Below, piece after piece: positions 63,596 through 64,000 of a DNA stretch of 64,000 nucleotides. How positions within the stretch are numbered: the stretch's first letter is position 1; the number at the start of each line of letters is the position of its first letter. The stretch is taken from contig JAWHQI010000239.1 of assembly GCA_033032865.1 (NCBI GenBank), forward strand, positions 1,832,001 to 1,896,000. The letters run 5' to 3'. The stretch is from Dactylorhiza incarnata. Its lineage: Eukaryota; Streptophyta; Magnoliopsida; Asparagales; Orchidaceae. Made by a program: the position numbers and the translations under genes. Under the pieces are notes generated by a model. The model had not been told where the DNA came from and searched no databases. It worked only from the letters and a program-made list of their open reading frames with translations.

Positions 63596-64000
63596 CTGAT
63601 TTTTAAAATTTCAAAAAATCCTTAAAAATATGTTAGTTCATATGTACTACTTAGTTTTTGTGTTTCTTTTTTTTTATTTATCTTTGTTTTTATTCATTAT
63701 ATGGAAAATCAAATAAAAAATTCAAAATTCAAAAATACAAAAATATGTTTTTATTATCTTTATTTTTATTCATATTATGAAAAATCAACTACAAAAGTTC
63801 AAAATTCAAAAATACAAAAATATGTTTTTTTTGTGATTTTCTATTTTTGTTTTAATTGTTCTAAAAATGATAAAACAAAAAACAAAAACTGTATGAACTT
63901 TATTGCCAATATCAAGCATGTATGAATTCTATTTAGAATTATTTACAATGTTAAAACTTATTCCTTCAAATTACTATGAATATTGTTTTGCTTATCATGC

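Larger units (their letters stand above)
58252..64000 (+). mobile_element. E: Gag-only LTR retrotransposon related to D, 5' part
   Basis: Plus orientation: 5' LTR (58252-59523, TGTTGGA...TCCAACA), primer site TGGTATCAGAG (59526-59536), Gag frame (59572-61101), then about 2.9 kb non-coding to the window edge. LTR termini, primer site, Gag and non-coding landmarks match D, but sequences are diverged and the LTR motif differs. No pol within the window; the 3' part is not visible. Confidence 0.85.
61102..64000 (+). other. E interior, non-coding
   Basis: AT-rich, with no protein-like ORF. It contains two copies of a block of about 200 bp (61925-62130 and 62650-62860), each with the bulged hairpin, then the conserved island and a CTAGCG palindrome. 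The end of the window lies within it. Confidence 0.75.

Noticed and set aside
1..64000. tRNA or rRNA genes, bacterial-type operons, ribosome binding sites
   Set aside because: None found by eye. The TGGTATCAGAG and TGGCGCGG sites are retrotransposon primer sites beside LTRs and not tRNA genes.
1..64000. Naming the plant species or genus
   Set aside because: The element families seen are widespread in flowering plants; nothing in the sequence separates candidates without a database search.

Overview
The window is plant nuclear DNA made almost entirely of nested LTR retrotransposons. The evidence is Ty1/copia and Ty3/gypsy polyproteins of plant type, tRNA-iMet primer sites (TGGTATCAGAG), a tRNA-Asp-like primer site, TG...CA LTRs of 0.7-1.7 kb with 5-bp target duplications, and no rRNA, tRNA or bacterial-type genes. 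I recognise no ordinary host gene. The species cannot be named from this sequence.

Labels: A1, A2, A3 are three copies of a Tat-like gypsy family; B is a non-autonomous Gag-only element with an Athila/Tat-like primer site; Co-1 and Co-2 are Sirevirus-like copia elements with env-like 3' ORFs; C is a Tat-lineage gypsy element with two RNase H domains; D1, D2 and E are related Gag-only elements with very long non-coding interiors; F is a solo LTR.

Layout. 1-2551: 3' end of A1 (+), with an intron-containing antisense gene. 2552-6408: A2 (-), whose reverse transcriptase was hit by A1. 6409-7000: an env-like ORF remnant with its own TATA box. 7001-7208 and 21736-22263: the 3' LTR of A3 (-), split by B (7209-21730, TSD GTTAC). 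The 3' LTR of B is split by Co-1 (7288-16370, TSD AAGTA). 22264-22636: antisense ORF of A3, cut by C (+, from 22637). The gag of C is cut by D1 (23987-34490), which carries solo LTR F (29234-30532). C resumes at 34491, is cut in RT by Co-2 (36651-48084), and runs to a 94-bp tandem array ending at 51471. There a segmental duplication begins: D2 (51472-54444) joined to a second copy of C (54445-58251) at exactly the same nucleotide as D1. E (58252-64000, +) cuts this second copy and runs off the window.

How the parts work together. None of the polyprotein sets is fully intact. Co-2 is closest, with an uninterrupted RT-RNase H and protease and only scattered stops in gag, integrase and the env-like ORF. 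B, D and E have Gag but no pol, so they would depend on enzymes from other elements.

Three patterns go beyond routine annotation. First, every LTR family carries its own cluster of short CG-rich inverted repeats upstream of its TATA box, and in both copia elements the same cluster recurs upstream of a second, internal TATA box in front of the env-like ORF. Second, D and E, whose Gag proteins differ widely, share a nearly identical non-coding island and four copies of one hairpin with compensatory stem changes. Third, family A has an antisense gene with its own TATA box and a frame-preserving phase-1 intron.
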